From Candidatus Dadabacteria bacterium (GTDB lineage Bacteria; Desulfobacterota_D; UBA1144; Nemesobacterales; UBA2774), in the NCBI GenBank assembly GCA_020027805.1, contig JAHKKQ010000189.1, forward strand, positions 1-5,234: 5,234 bases of DNA. Reading direction: 5' to 3'. The notes under the pieces were generated by a model, which was given only the letters and a program-made list of their open reading frames with translations, was not told the origin of the DNA and did no database searches. Numbering within the stretch: position 1 is the stretch's first letter; each line of letters starts with the position of its first letter. Positions 1-5,234 of this stretch are shown piece by piece. Position numbers and translations under genes: made by a program.

Positions 1-9
1 GCTCAAGAT

Positions 10-1067
10 ATGATAAAGGTTCCCGGATTCGCCGGAAGCGGCATATCGTGCGGAATAAAAAAGAGGGGGAAAAAGGACCTGGCCCTCATCTTCTCCGAAA
101 ACCCGGCCAAAGCGGCGGGCATGTTCACAGAGAATATAGTGAAGGCTCCCCCCGTGCTCCTGGGGATGGAGCGGATTAAACGCGGGCTATGCCAGGCAGT
201 ATTAATCAACAGCGGTGTCGCAAACGCGTTCACCGGAAGAGCGGGCATGAAAGCCGCTTTGCTCACGACCGGGCGCGCGGCCGGGGAGCTCGGTATCGAT
301 GAATCACTCGTGATCCCGTCCTCGACGGGGATAATAGGAGGGCCGCTCCCGGTCGATAAGATCAATAAGGCGATGCCCCGCCTCGTATCGGAGCTGAGCG
401 AGGAAGGGCTGCCCGACGCAGCCGAGGCGATCATGACGACCGACGCCTTCCCTAAGTACGCCATCTCAAAGGTCGGCATCGGCGGGAGGACGGGGACCGT
501 TTGCGTAATCGGCAAGGGCGCCGGGATGATAATGCCGAACATGGCGACCATGCTCGCGTATATACTCACGGACATCAACGTCCCGAGACGGACGCTGACT
601 AAGGCACTCAGAAACGCCGTCATTAATTCATTCAACAAGATAATCGTGGACGGCGATACGTCGACCAACGACACCGTGCTGATGCTCGCAAACGGGAAGC
701 TCGGGAATACGGCGATCGGGCTCACGGGCACCAATTACAGGAAGTTCGAGCAGGCGGTGACCGAGACGGCCGCTGTTGTGGCCGAGATGATAGTGAAGGA
801 CGGAGAGGGGGCGACGAAGACGGTGAGGATAATCGTCAAGGGCGCCAGGTCCGAGAGCGACGCCGAGCGGGTGGCGAGGACCATAGGCACGTCCTTACTC
901 GTCAAGAGCGCGCTTTACGGGGAAGACCCCAACTGGGGGAGGATAGTCGCAGCCGCCGGGAGGGCGGGGGTCGATTTCAACCCGGACAGGCTCGACCTCT
1001 ATTTCGGAGAGCATCAAGCGACATCACTTACGACTATCTAAAGATAAATGCGCATTACAGGACGTAG
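10..1067 (+). pseudogene. argJ: argJ, glutamate N-acetyltransferase / ornithine acetyltransferase, broken near the C-terminus
   Basis: ArgJ transfers acetyl from N-acetylornithine to glutamate in the cyclic arginine pathway (cytoplasmic; some members also use acetyl-CoA). Visible family motifs are the N-terminal VPGF, the oxyanion-hole segment SSTGIIG (residues 104-110), the self-cleavage site MATML with the presumed nucleophile Thr180, VDGDTSTNDT (213-222), KDGEGATK (263-270) and GEDPNWGR (304-311). The start at 10 fits the family N-terminus; too little upstream sequence is present to judge an RBS. The open frame stops at 1039-1041 after 343 residues, against roughly 390-405 for the family. 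Its last residues, after YFGE at 1000-1011, are not ArgJ-like. A typical ArgJ ending, ASSDITYDYLKINAHYRT plus stop, lies at 1011-1067 in a different frame. About 40 codons between these parts are missing, with a net loss of 3n+1 bases. Since C-terminal residues contribute to the active site in ArgJ structures, the product is probably inactive. A true deletion and an assembly error cannot be told apart here. Confidence 0.85.
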
Positions 1068-1105
1068 ATGGTAATAGATATAAGAAGACGCGGCAATCTC
1101 TCTTT

Positions 1106-1145
1106 AATTCCTCCCTTTTGTAAAGGGAGGTTAGGAGGGATTTTT
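1106..1145. repeat. CCTCCCTTT hairpin repeat, possible argJ terminator
   Basis: CCTCCCTTT (1110-1118) and AAAGGGAGG (1122-1130) form a perfect 9-bp stem around the loop TGT. A second GGAGGGA (1134-1140) can pair alternatively with the TTCCTCCC arm, and TTTTT follows at 1141-1145. I recognise this as a common dispersed intergenic element type that recurs in many bacterial genomes. It sits about 40 bp past the original argJ stop, so it could also end argJ transcription, although the T-run does not follow the main stem directly. A degenerate partial copy lies at 1648-1667. Confidence 0.7.
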
Positions 1146-1190
1146 ATGTCATCCTTTGTTTATCACTTCCCTCTCTTCCAAAAATATTCT

Positions 1191-1256
1191 GTCATTCCCG
1201 AGTGTCTTTATCGGGAATCCACAATCCGTCATTCCGGACTTGATCCGGAATCTCAT
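1191..1256. repeat. Paired GTCATTCC palindromes (REP-like)
   Basis: Two related palindromes lie in tandem, each starting GTCATTCC. In the first, ATTCCCGA (1194-1201) pairs with TCGGGAAT (1211-1218) over a 9-nt loop. In the second, ATTCCGGA (1231-1238) pairs with TCCGGAAT (1244-1251) over CTTGA. The units share the outer ATTCC/GGAAT arms but differ in the loop, so they look like two subfamilies of one dispersed element. Translated, the second gives the string HSGLDPES, often seen in spurious short proteins. No transposase gene is present, so any mobility would be in trans. Confidence 0.75.
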
Positions 1257-1268
1257 CTTTAACCTTTA

Positions 1269-1296
1269 ATCCTGTATCTTGCATCCTGCATCCTGT
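1269..1296. repeat. 7-bp tandem repeat, four units of ATCCTGY
   Basis: Four head-to-tail 7-mers are seen: ATCCTGT, ATCTTGC, ATCCTGC and ATCCTGT. Only one unit has an internal mismatch to the ATCCTGY consensus. The array lies directly between the paired GTCATTCC palindromes and the GTAG-headed palindrome. It is short enough to vary in copy number between strains by slippage. No coding role is likely. Confidence 0.7.
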
Positions 1297-1298
1297 CC

Positions 1299-1322
1299 GT
1301 AGGAGCGGCTTCCAGCCGCGAC
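1299..1322 (+). repeat. GTAG-headed REP-like palindrome
   Basis: A GTAG head (1299-1302) is followed by GA and a perfect stem, GCGGCT (1305-1310) and AGCCGC (1314-1319), with the loop TCC. This head-plus-stem design is that of bacterial REP elements mobilised by RAYT (TnpA-REP) transposases, for example the GTAG-headed elements of Stenotrophomonas and pseudomonads. The match is to architecture and from memory. No RAYT gene lies in the window, and only this single copy is seen here. The CACACA/TGTGTG inverted repeat at 1324-1336 follows at once. Confidence 0.65.
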
Positions 1323-1392
1323 ACACACAATGTGTGCCCATATACGATCCTTCCGAATCTCCTCCATATATCCGGCAACGAAACCCAACCCG

Positions 1393-1441
1393 TTCACCCT
1401 GAGCTTGCCTGTCCTGAGCTTGTCGAAGGGTCGAAGGGTGA
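1393..1441. repeat. Palindromic repeat with a second copy nested in its loop
   Basis: The outer halves TTCACCCTGAGCTTG (1393-1407) and TCGAAGGGTGA (1431-1441) join into one complete copy of a widespread palindromic repeat, recognisable in translation as LSLSKG or FDKLRTG. Between them sit 23 bp (1408-1430) that contain a second, shorter copy beginning at CCTGAGCTTG (1413). As a result CCTGAGCTTG occurs twice (1398-1407 and 1413-1422) and TCGAAGGG occurs twice in direct tandem (1423-1430 and 1431-1438). Insertion of one unit into another and a slippage duplication would both give this arrangement. Confidence 0.75.
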
Positions 1442-1495
1442 TTGTTTCCGACATTACGGAATTTGCGTTAAGAAAATCGCGTGTTGAAGCGTATA

Positions 1496-1527
1496 AAAAT
1501 CTTTCAGCTTTCCATTTGAAAGATTTT
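1496..1527. terminator. AT-rich 11-bp hairpin, possible bidirectional terminator
   Basis: AAAATCTTTCA (1496-1506) pairs perfectly with TGAAAGATTTT (1517-1527) over a 10-nt loop. T-rich sequence follows on both strands: TTTT within the plus arm, and TTTTTATAC when read on the minus strand. It could stop transcripts arriving from either direction, but the stem is AT-rich and weak and no gene end is adjacent. The octamer TTAGCTTA is repeated just beyond it, at 1526-1533 and 1546-1553. Confidence 0.35.
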
Positions 1528-1576
1528 AGCTTAAACATATGATTCTTAGCTTACTTCTCTGCCGTTTTTTCATAAA

Positions 1577-1710
1577 ACACACTACGTGTGTGATTTTTGC
1601 TTCTTTGTATCCAGACAAAGAAGAAAATAATATTGTCTTTTGTTTTCAATTCCCTCCTTTTGTAAAGAACGGTTCTGAACAAGCAACAATTGCGAGCAAG
1701 TGAGCAATTG
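1577..1710. repeat. AT-rich cluster of hairpins, probably a degenerate intergenic repeat
   Basis: Several short inverted repeats follow one another: ACACAC/GTGTGT (1577-1582, 1586-1591), CTTCTTTGT/ACAAAGAAG (1600-1608, 1615-1623; 9-bp perfect stem, 6-nt loop) and CAATTGC/GCAATTG (1687-1693, 1704-1710). A copy of the CCTCCCTTT element with 18 of 20 bases matching lies at 1648-1667. The density of hairpins and the lack of coding signal suggest fossil MITE-like sequence. I cannot define terminal repeats or a target duplication, so the borders are only those of the visible hairpins. Confidence 0.4.
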
Positions 1711-2041
1711 GTCACTTTCGGCTGATCGCAATGATGTTGATGCCCTCGGAACAACCTGATGAAGCCATAACGAACCGGACGCCATGACAATAAAGGCATC
1801 GGGGTAGATAAACTACTGGCTGAATGTTGCTTTAGTCCAAATAGGTCAGGGTGGATTTGTTTTAACCCGTATATAATTCCCCATCGGCATATTGCCTAAG
1901 GATATATGCCTACAGGATACAGCGTAAGGGTTCCCCCGCTCGAATGTTATAATTGGTGTACTCTTGGAGTATCTTCAGTGTAGTTTTGGTGAACTTTCGC
2001 CCTGAGAGGGCCGTTCAATACTACCACGGGCGGCGGGCGGC
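1711..2041. other. Non-coding stretch without a recognised gene
   Basis: No frame on either strand gives a recognisable protein here. Visible details are a 7-bp inverted repeat GGCATAT/ATATGCC (1886-1892, 1904-1910), an extended -10-like TGTTATAAT (1945-1953) with no convincing -35 and no plus-strand gene after it, and a small GCCCT/AGGGC hairpin (1999-2003, 2007-2011). The last lies 31 bp past the pyrD stop but lacks a T-run on the minus strand, so it is not a convincing terminator for the ychF-pyrD unit. Confidence 0.5.
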
Positions 2042-3145
2042 CTACTTCCCCGCATCGACGCCGATTAAATCGGTAAGCGAGCGGACCCCTTCCCTCTCCA
2101 TGTACTCCACTATCCCCCGGTTGATCTTCCCAGCAACGGCGGTCCCCTCCCCTCTGATAGCGGTCACTATCTGAAGCGCCCTGGCGCCAGCCTTAATTTT
2201 CTCAAGGGCGGTATCTGCGTCCTTAATCCCGCCGACCCCGATTATCTCTAGTTCATCCCCCGCCTGCCTGTATATGTGCGCGACCTTTTCAGTAGTCATC
2301 TTTCTGTAGTCCTCGTCGTCCCCGCTGAGTCCTCCCGGCTGGCCTCTCCATTTCTCCCCGTATTTCGCCTTCATCTCCGGCACGTCGGCGGTATTGGCGG
2401 CGATAATCCCCGTGATCGAGTGCTCGACCGCCACTTCCAATATGTCGTCCACTTCTTTCAGGCCGAGCTCGGGCGCGATTTTGACGAATAGCGGCTTCCT
2501 CCCGCCCTCTCCTTCCATCGTCTCGTTGACGGCCCGTATGATATCCCTCTTCCTCCCCTTCTCGTGGAGCATCCTGAGTCCCGGCGTATTCGGAGAGCTT
2601 ACGTTTATAGCGAAGTAATCGGCATAGCCGTAGAGCCTCCTAGCGACAACGGCGTGAGCCTCGGGGGAATCGTCGTGAGGGACGTCCCTGTTCATGCCTA
2701 TGCTTATGCCGACCCTGACGGGCGCGCCTTCGTACCTGCCGAGGTTCTTTGCAACCACATCCATGCCCGGGCTGTTGAACCCGAGCCAGTTTACCGCGAC
2801 CCCGGGCGAGACCATGAACTGCCTCGGCTTCGGGTTGCCCGGCTGCCTGTATTCGAGCACGGAGCCCACCTCGACGCCCGCGAACCCGAGCTGCCACAAA
2901 CCCATAAGCGCGCGGCCATGTTTATCCCAGCCTGCGCCCACGATAAGCGGGTTCTCGAATTCGACGCCTCCGAGAACCGTGCGGAGCCTCTTGTCGGCAA
3001 ACCTCTTGTGACCGTCGGCGAAAAGCCCGACAAGCTTGAGCGTAAGCGGGGTCAATTCCGCGAGATGTAGGGATTCCCTTGCTATGTTGTGGAAGGTTTC
3101 AGAATCGAGCCTGTCGAGTAGAGGCCTTATAATCTCTTTATACAT
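2042..3145 (-). CDS. pyrD: Dihydroorotate dehydrogenase, quinone-dependent (class 2)
   Basis: This enzyme oxidises dihydroorotate to orotate in pyrimidine synthesis using FMN, passing electrons to membrane quinone. The 367 residues match class 2 length. The N-terminal MYKEIIRPLLDRLDSETFH is the helical quinone- and membrane-binding extension that separates class 2 from cytosolic class 1. Core motifs seen are AGWDK (71-75), QPGNPKPR (101-108), LGFN (121-124), NVSSPNTPGLR (181-191, with Ser184 the expected catalytic base), VKIAPEL (221-227), ANT (250-252), GGLSG (271-275) and GVGGI (303-307) for FMN phosphate binding. Several motifs vary from the usual form: AGWDKH where AGFDKN is common, and LGFNSPG where MGFNNxG is common. 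The start overlaps the end of ychF by 8 bp, with only a weak CAGG upstream, so translation is probably coupled. The family call is firm; the variants suggest a divergent branch. Confidence 0.93.
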   Translation of the reverse strand: MYKEIIRPLLDRLDSETFHNIARESLHLAELTPLTLKLVGLFADGHKRFADKRLRTVLGGVEFENPLIVGAGWDKHGRALMGLWQLGFAGVEVGSVLEYRQPGNPKPRQFMVSPGVAVNWLGFNSPGMDVVAKNLGRYEGAPVRVGISIGMNRDVPHDDSPEAHAVVARRLYGYADYFAINVSSPNTPGLRMLHEKGRKRDIIRAVNETMEGEGGRKPLFVKIAPELGLKEVDDILEVAVEHSITGIIAANTADVPEMKAKYGEKWRGQPGGLSGDDEDYRKMTTEKVAHIYRQAGDELEIIGVGGIKDADTALEKIKAGARALQIVTAIRGEGTAVAGKINRGIVEYMEREGVRSLTDLIGVDAGK

Positions 3146-4238
3146 TGAACCTGAAGAGGAGTATGTCCCCGTCCTTTACCGTGTATTCCTTTCCCTCGGA
3201 CCTCATTTTCCCGGCCTCTTTAAGGGCGGCTTCCGAGCCCGCCGCTATGAAATCATCGTACCCGGCGGTCTCGGCCCTGATGAACCCCCTCTCGAAGTCG
3301 GAGTGTATGACACCCGCCGCCTGGGGGGCCTTGGCCCCGGATTTGACGGTCCAGGCCCTCACTTCCTTGGGCCCCTGCGTGAAATATGTTATCAATCCAA
3401 GTTTATCATATGCGACCCTGGCGAGCCTGTCGAGTCCCGAGCTTTCGAGACCCATCTCATTAAGGAAAGCCTTCTTCTCGTCATAAGGAAGTTCGGCTAT
3501 TTCGGCCTCGATCTTGGCGGAGAGCACAATCGCCTCCGACCCTTCTTTCCCGGCGTACTCCTTCACCTTCCGCACCTCTTCGTTCCCGGAGGCGTCGGGT
3601 ATGTCCCCTTCGCCGACGTTGCATACGTAGAGGACGGGTATGCGCGTAAGGAGATACATCTCCCACACGACCTTGGCGGATTCCTCGTCGAGAGGGAAAT
3701 TTCTGACCTTGTTCCCGCTCTCTATAAATTCCCTGAGACGGGTCACTACTTCGAGAGCATCTTTAGTCTTCTTATCCCCGCTCTTTGACTGCGACTGGAG
3801 CCTCTCCTCCCGTCTCTCTATGGTCTCAAGGTCTTTCAGTATGAGCTCGTCTTCTATTATCTGTATGTCCCTCATCGCGTCGGTCGAGCCCTCGACGTGC
3901 ATGACGTTATCGTCTTCGAAGCAGCGCACCGTATGGAGTATGAGATCGACCTCCCTGATGCTCGCGAGGAACGCGTTACCCTTGCCCTTCCCTTCCGAAG
4001 CCCCTTTGACGAGGCCGGCGATGTCGACTACTTCGAGGTAGCTCGGGGTTATTTTCTGGGGTTTCACGAGGCTCGCCAGCTTGTAGAGCCTCTCGTCCGA
4101 CACCGGAATTATCCCGACGTTGTCCTCTATCGTCGTAAAGGGAAAGTTCCCCATCTCCGCCCCGGCGTTCGTGAGCGCATTAAAAAGTGTGGACTTCCCG
4201 ACATTGGGAAGCCCTATGATTCCGCATTTTAGACCCAT
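3138..4238 (-). CDS. ychF: YchF/OLA1-family translation-associated ATPase
   Basis: YchF is a near-universal P-loop NTPase of the Obg family that prefers ATP, binds ribosomes and is linked to stress responses. The 366 residues match the family's usual ~363. Seen in order are the P-loop GLPNVGKS (9-16), switch I FTTIEDNVGII (34-44), DIAGL (72-76), with Leu where classical GTPases have a catalytic Gln, and the charged, probably coiled-coil insertion (about 128-185). NVGE (207-210) replaces the GTP-specifying NKxD, as expected of ATP-using members, and SAKIEAEI (240-247) is the G5 region. A TGS domain (about 281-366) starts at LITYFTQGPKEVRAW. The start is fixed by the family N-terminus MGLKCGIIGLPNVGKS. 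The leader is AT-rich, with AAGG only at -16 to -13, so the RBS is weak. It is the first gene of a unit with pyrD. The 145 bp between it and the upstream lipoprotein gene show no strong terminator. Confidence 0.97.
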   Translation of the reverse strand: MGLKCGIIGLPNVGKSTLFNALTNAGAEMGNFPFTTIEDNVGIIPVSDERLYKLASLVKPQKITPSYLEVVDIAGLVKGASEGKGKGNAFLASIREVDLILHTVRCFEDDNVMHVEGSTDAMRDIQIIEDELILKDLETIERREERLQSQSKSGDKKTKDALEVVTRLREFIESGNKVRNFPLDEESAKVVWEMYLLTRIPVLYVCNVGEGDIPDASGNEEVRKVKEYAGKEGSEAIVLSAKIEAEIAELPYDEKKAFLNEMGLESSGLDRLARVAYDKLGLITYFTQGPKEVRAWTVKSGAKAPQAAGVIHSDFERGFIRAETAGYDDFIAAGSEAALKEAGKMRSEGKEYTVKDGDILLFRFNV

Positions 4239-4383
4239 AAAATTAATTTATACCTTTTTATGAAATTTTGTACCGGCAAGGATGAAACCGCTGATAAGCT
4301 ACCCCAACTGAAGGCACAGTCAAGGAGAATGAGGTACGGCGGGGGCCGCTTCAATGGGTCCGGAACTGCCGATAAATACGCGG

Positions 4384-4851
4384 TTACAGCCCGGCCTCAG
4401 GGCAGGGGCTTTCTTCAGTATCAAACCAGATGCTCTTGTGGCCGCCGTCAGCGTTGCCGGTCTCGAAAAAGAGAATGTAATGGATTTCTTCGTGCCTCAA
4501 GGCTCTGTTGAAGGTCTCTTGGTCGAGTCCGTCGATTATCGCGATTTCATCTTCCGACTGGCAGGCTATGAGATTGTCGGGAGGAATATTGCCGCACATG
4601 AGATCTTTCCTGATGGTGATCTCGGGTACGACCGGAACGTCGGTTGCGTTCAGGTCTTCTATATCCGGCCTCGATTTGCTCTCGGTCTCCATGCACTCCG
4701 CCTGATCGTTCCATACGACGACCTCTTCTTCAGTGAGGGCTCTTTTCTCGACGACCTCTCCCTGTATCGGGTTCGAGCCGGAATCGCCCACTTCGATGCA
4801 GCCTGCAAGGATCAGGGTAAAGCAAAGCACTGCCCAAGGAATGTATTTCAT
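4384..4851 (-). CDS. Small lipoprotein with an HExxH metallopeptidase-like motif
   Basis: No named family was recognised. From the chosen start at 4851 the protein has 155 residues. MKYIPWAVLCFTLILAGC is a lipoprotein signal with lipobox LAGC and lipidated Cys18, so the product is anchored in an envelope membrane. The mature part is acidic. Near the C-terminus lies RHEEIHYILF with HEEIH at 120-124 (DNA 4480-4494), and a further His at 138 in GGHKSIWF, giving HExxH-x13-H, a plausible zinc-binding triad. Cysteines at 53, 86, 97 and 150 could form two disulfides outside the cytoplasm. At about 155 residues it is small for a protease, so a minimal metallopeptidase or a metal-binding lipoprotein are both possible. 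The start at 4851 is preferred to 4899 because AGAGGTGG stands just upstream (4857-4864) and the first 16 residues of the longer form would precede an otherwise ideal signal peptide. A divergent secreted-protein gene lies upstream. Confidence 0.8.
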   Translation of the reverse strand: MKYIPWAVLCFTLILAGCIEVGDSGSNPIQGEVVEKRALTEEEVVVWNDQAECMETESKSRPDIEDLNATDVPVVPEITIRKDLMCGNIPPDNLIACQSEDEIAIIDGLDQETFNRALRHEEIHYILFFETGNADGGHKSIWFDTEESPCPEAGL

Positions 4852-4871
4852 ATTCCCCACCTCTCCGAACC

Positions 4872-4921
4872 AATATATCCCATGCGCAGGCAATTGCAAT
4901 CAAATATTAATTAGGCTTAAT
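4872..4921. promoter_or_regulatory. Possible divergent promoter region with shared palindromic TTGCAA
   Basis: The palindromic hexamer TTGCAA (4894-4899) could act as the -35 element in both directions. On the minus strand TATATT (4872-4877) follows after 16 bp, placing a start around 4865, very close to the lipoprotein RBS. On the plus strand CTTAAT (4916-4921) follows after 16 bp, which would leave a leader of about 120 nt before 5050. Each element matches only 4-5 of 6 consensus bases, so this is tentative. The surrounding sequence is AT-rich compared with the genes. Confidence 0.22.
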
Positions 4922-5036
4922 CAGGATCATCAGGAGCAACCATTGACTGCGCGATGCCGCTTGAGCATAATCTCCCGATAAACGGAACGCCCGCTGAATT
5001 TGTCGAAATCACGGGCCGTATCCGAATCCAGAGCAA

Positions 5037-5042
5037 AAGGAG
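5037..5042 (+). promoter_or_regulatory. Shine-Dalgarno AAGGAG that sets the start at 5050
   Basis: AAGGAG lies 7 nt before the ATG at 5050. It favours this start over the in-frame ATG at 4954, which has no comparable site and would put an uncharacteristic hydrophilic stretch before the signal peptide. Confidence 0.8.
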
Positions 5043-5049
5043 ACGCGAA

Positions 5050-5234
5050 ATGAGCAGGAGATTCGTAAGGCGCTTAAAAGTATTTTCAATCATAGTCATT
5101 CTGACAGTCGTTTCGGGAGCGATTGGATTCAGTCTCTTCACTGAAAGCGCATCGGCCGCGGGCGGAACGGCCAAGGGCACGATAAAGTACCAGGACAAGA
5201 CCATGGAGATAAAGTACGCCTACCTCGTCAAGGC
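5050..5234 (+). CDS. Secreted protein of unknown function, 5' part only
   Basis: The gene runs off the window; 61 full codons are visible. Residues 1-10 (MSRRFVRRLK) are strongly basic, residues 11-30 are hydrophobic (VFSIIVILTVVSGAIGFSLF), and an Ala-Ser-Ala site at 34-36 offers a signal-peptidase I cleavage before AGGTAKG. The mature N-terminus GTIKYQDKTMEIKYAYLVK alternates polar and hydrophobic residues like a beta-hairpin. This layout resembles small exported beta-rich proteins of unknown function, but I cannot assign a family from so little. If the signal is not cleaved, the protein would be anchored in the inner membrane. The start rests on AAGGAG at 5037-5042. It is divergent from the HExxH lipoprotein gene; both products are exported, which may be coincidence. 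Confidence 0.8.
   Translation, partial: MSRRFVRRLKVFSIIVILTVVSGAIGFSLFTESASAAGGTAKGTIKYQDKTMEIKYAYLVK

Noticed and set aside
1000..1020. A single-base deletion as the whole cause of the argJ frameshift
   Set aside because: Adding one G near 1010 would restore the frame, but the protein would still lack about 40 residues that normally separate the YFG strand from the TYDY tail. A larger loss is needed.
1068..1262. Open frame of 64 codons on the plus strand directly after the old argJ stop
   Set aside because: It is made almost entirely of translated repeat units (the CCTCCCTTT hairpin and both GTCATTCC palindromes). The start has no RBS and arises from the sequence right after the argJ TAG.
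1106..1441. CRISPR array
   Set aside because: The repeats are of different families, are not evenly spaced, have no spacers of constant length, and no cas gene is present.
1266..1542. Overlapping open frames on both strands (70 and 90 codons)
   Set aside because: Both read through the REP-like and nested palindromes, giving the well-known spurious strings LSLSKG and FDKLRTG. There is no domain and no plausible RBS.
1551..1799. Minus-strand open frames of 82 and 67 codons that might be a transposase remnant
   Set aside because: No DDE, Y1 or HUH motif is visible, and two overlapping frames are open equally. The composition follows the AT-rich hairpins. Treated as non-coding.
2564..3788. Long plus-strand open frames opposite pyrD and ychF
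   Set aside because: They are antisense shadows of clearly conserved proteins. Their translations are rich in Pro, Arg and Gly and show no domain.
4852..4899. Longer start for the lipoprotein (171 residues)
   Set aside because: It would place 16 extra residues before a complete lipoprotein signal. The start at 4851 has a good RBS directly upstream.
4954..5049. Upstream in-frame ATG for the secreted protein
   Set aside because: It adds 32 hydrophilic residues before the signal peptide and lacks an RBS as good as AAGGAG at 5037-5042.

Overview
The window reads as chromosomal DNA of a diderm, GC-moderate to GC-rich bacterium. It carries three recognisable housekeeping genes: argJ (arginine), pyrD (pyrimidine) and ychF (translation-associated ATPase). 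It also carries two exported-protein genes and a gene-poor stretch packed with small palindromic repeats. The quinone-type dihydroorotate dehydrogenase, the lipobox protein and the mix of REP-like repeats fit a proteobacterial/deltaproteobacterial-type lineage or an uncultured phylum. I cannot name a taxon from the sequence.

Layout. Positions 10-1067 (+) hold argJ. Its body is intact through about residue 334, but about 40 codons near the C-terminus are absent. The last 18 family residues and the native stop survive downstream in another reading frame, so the gene as given is broken. Positions 1068-2041 have no credible gene. This stretch is visibly AT-richer than the genes and holds at least five different repeat types: a CCTCCCTTT hairpin, two GTCATTCC palindromes, a 7-bp tandem repeat, a GTAG-headed REP-like palindrome, and a palindrome with a second copy nested in its loop. 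A second AT-rich block of hairpins follows.

Positions 2042-4238 (-) are a two-gene unit, ychF then pyrD, overlapping by 8 bp (ATGTATAA), which suggests translational coupling. Positions 4384-4851 (-) encode a small lipoprotein with an HExxH zinc-metallopeptidase-like motif. Divergent from it, starting at 5050 (+), is the beginning of a secreted protein that runs off the window. The ~200 bp between these last two starts probably holds both promoters.

The genes do not form one pathway. argJ and pyrD both serve nitrogen-metabolite biosynthesis, but they converge across the repeat region and are not co-transcribed. No defence system, CRISPR array, integrase or intact transposase is visible. The points most worth a second look are the argJ lesion, the repeat cluster beside it, and the HExxH lipoprotein.
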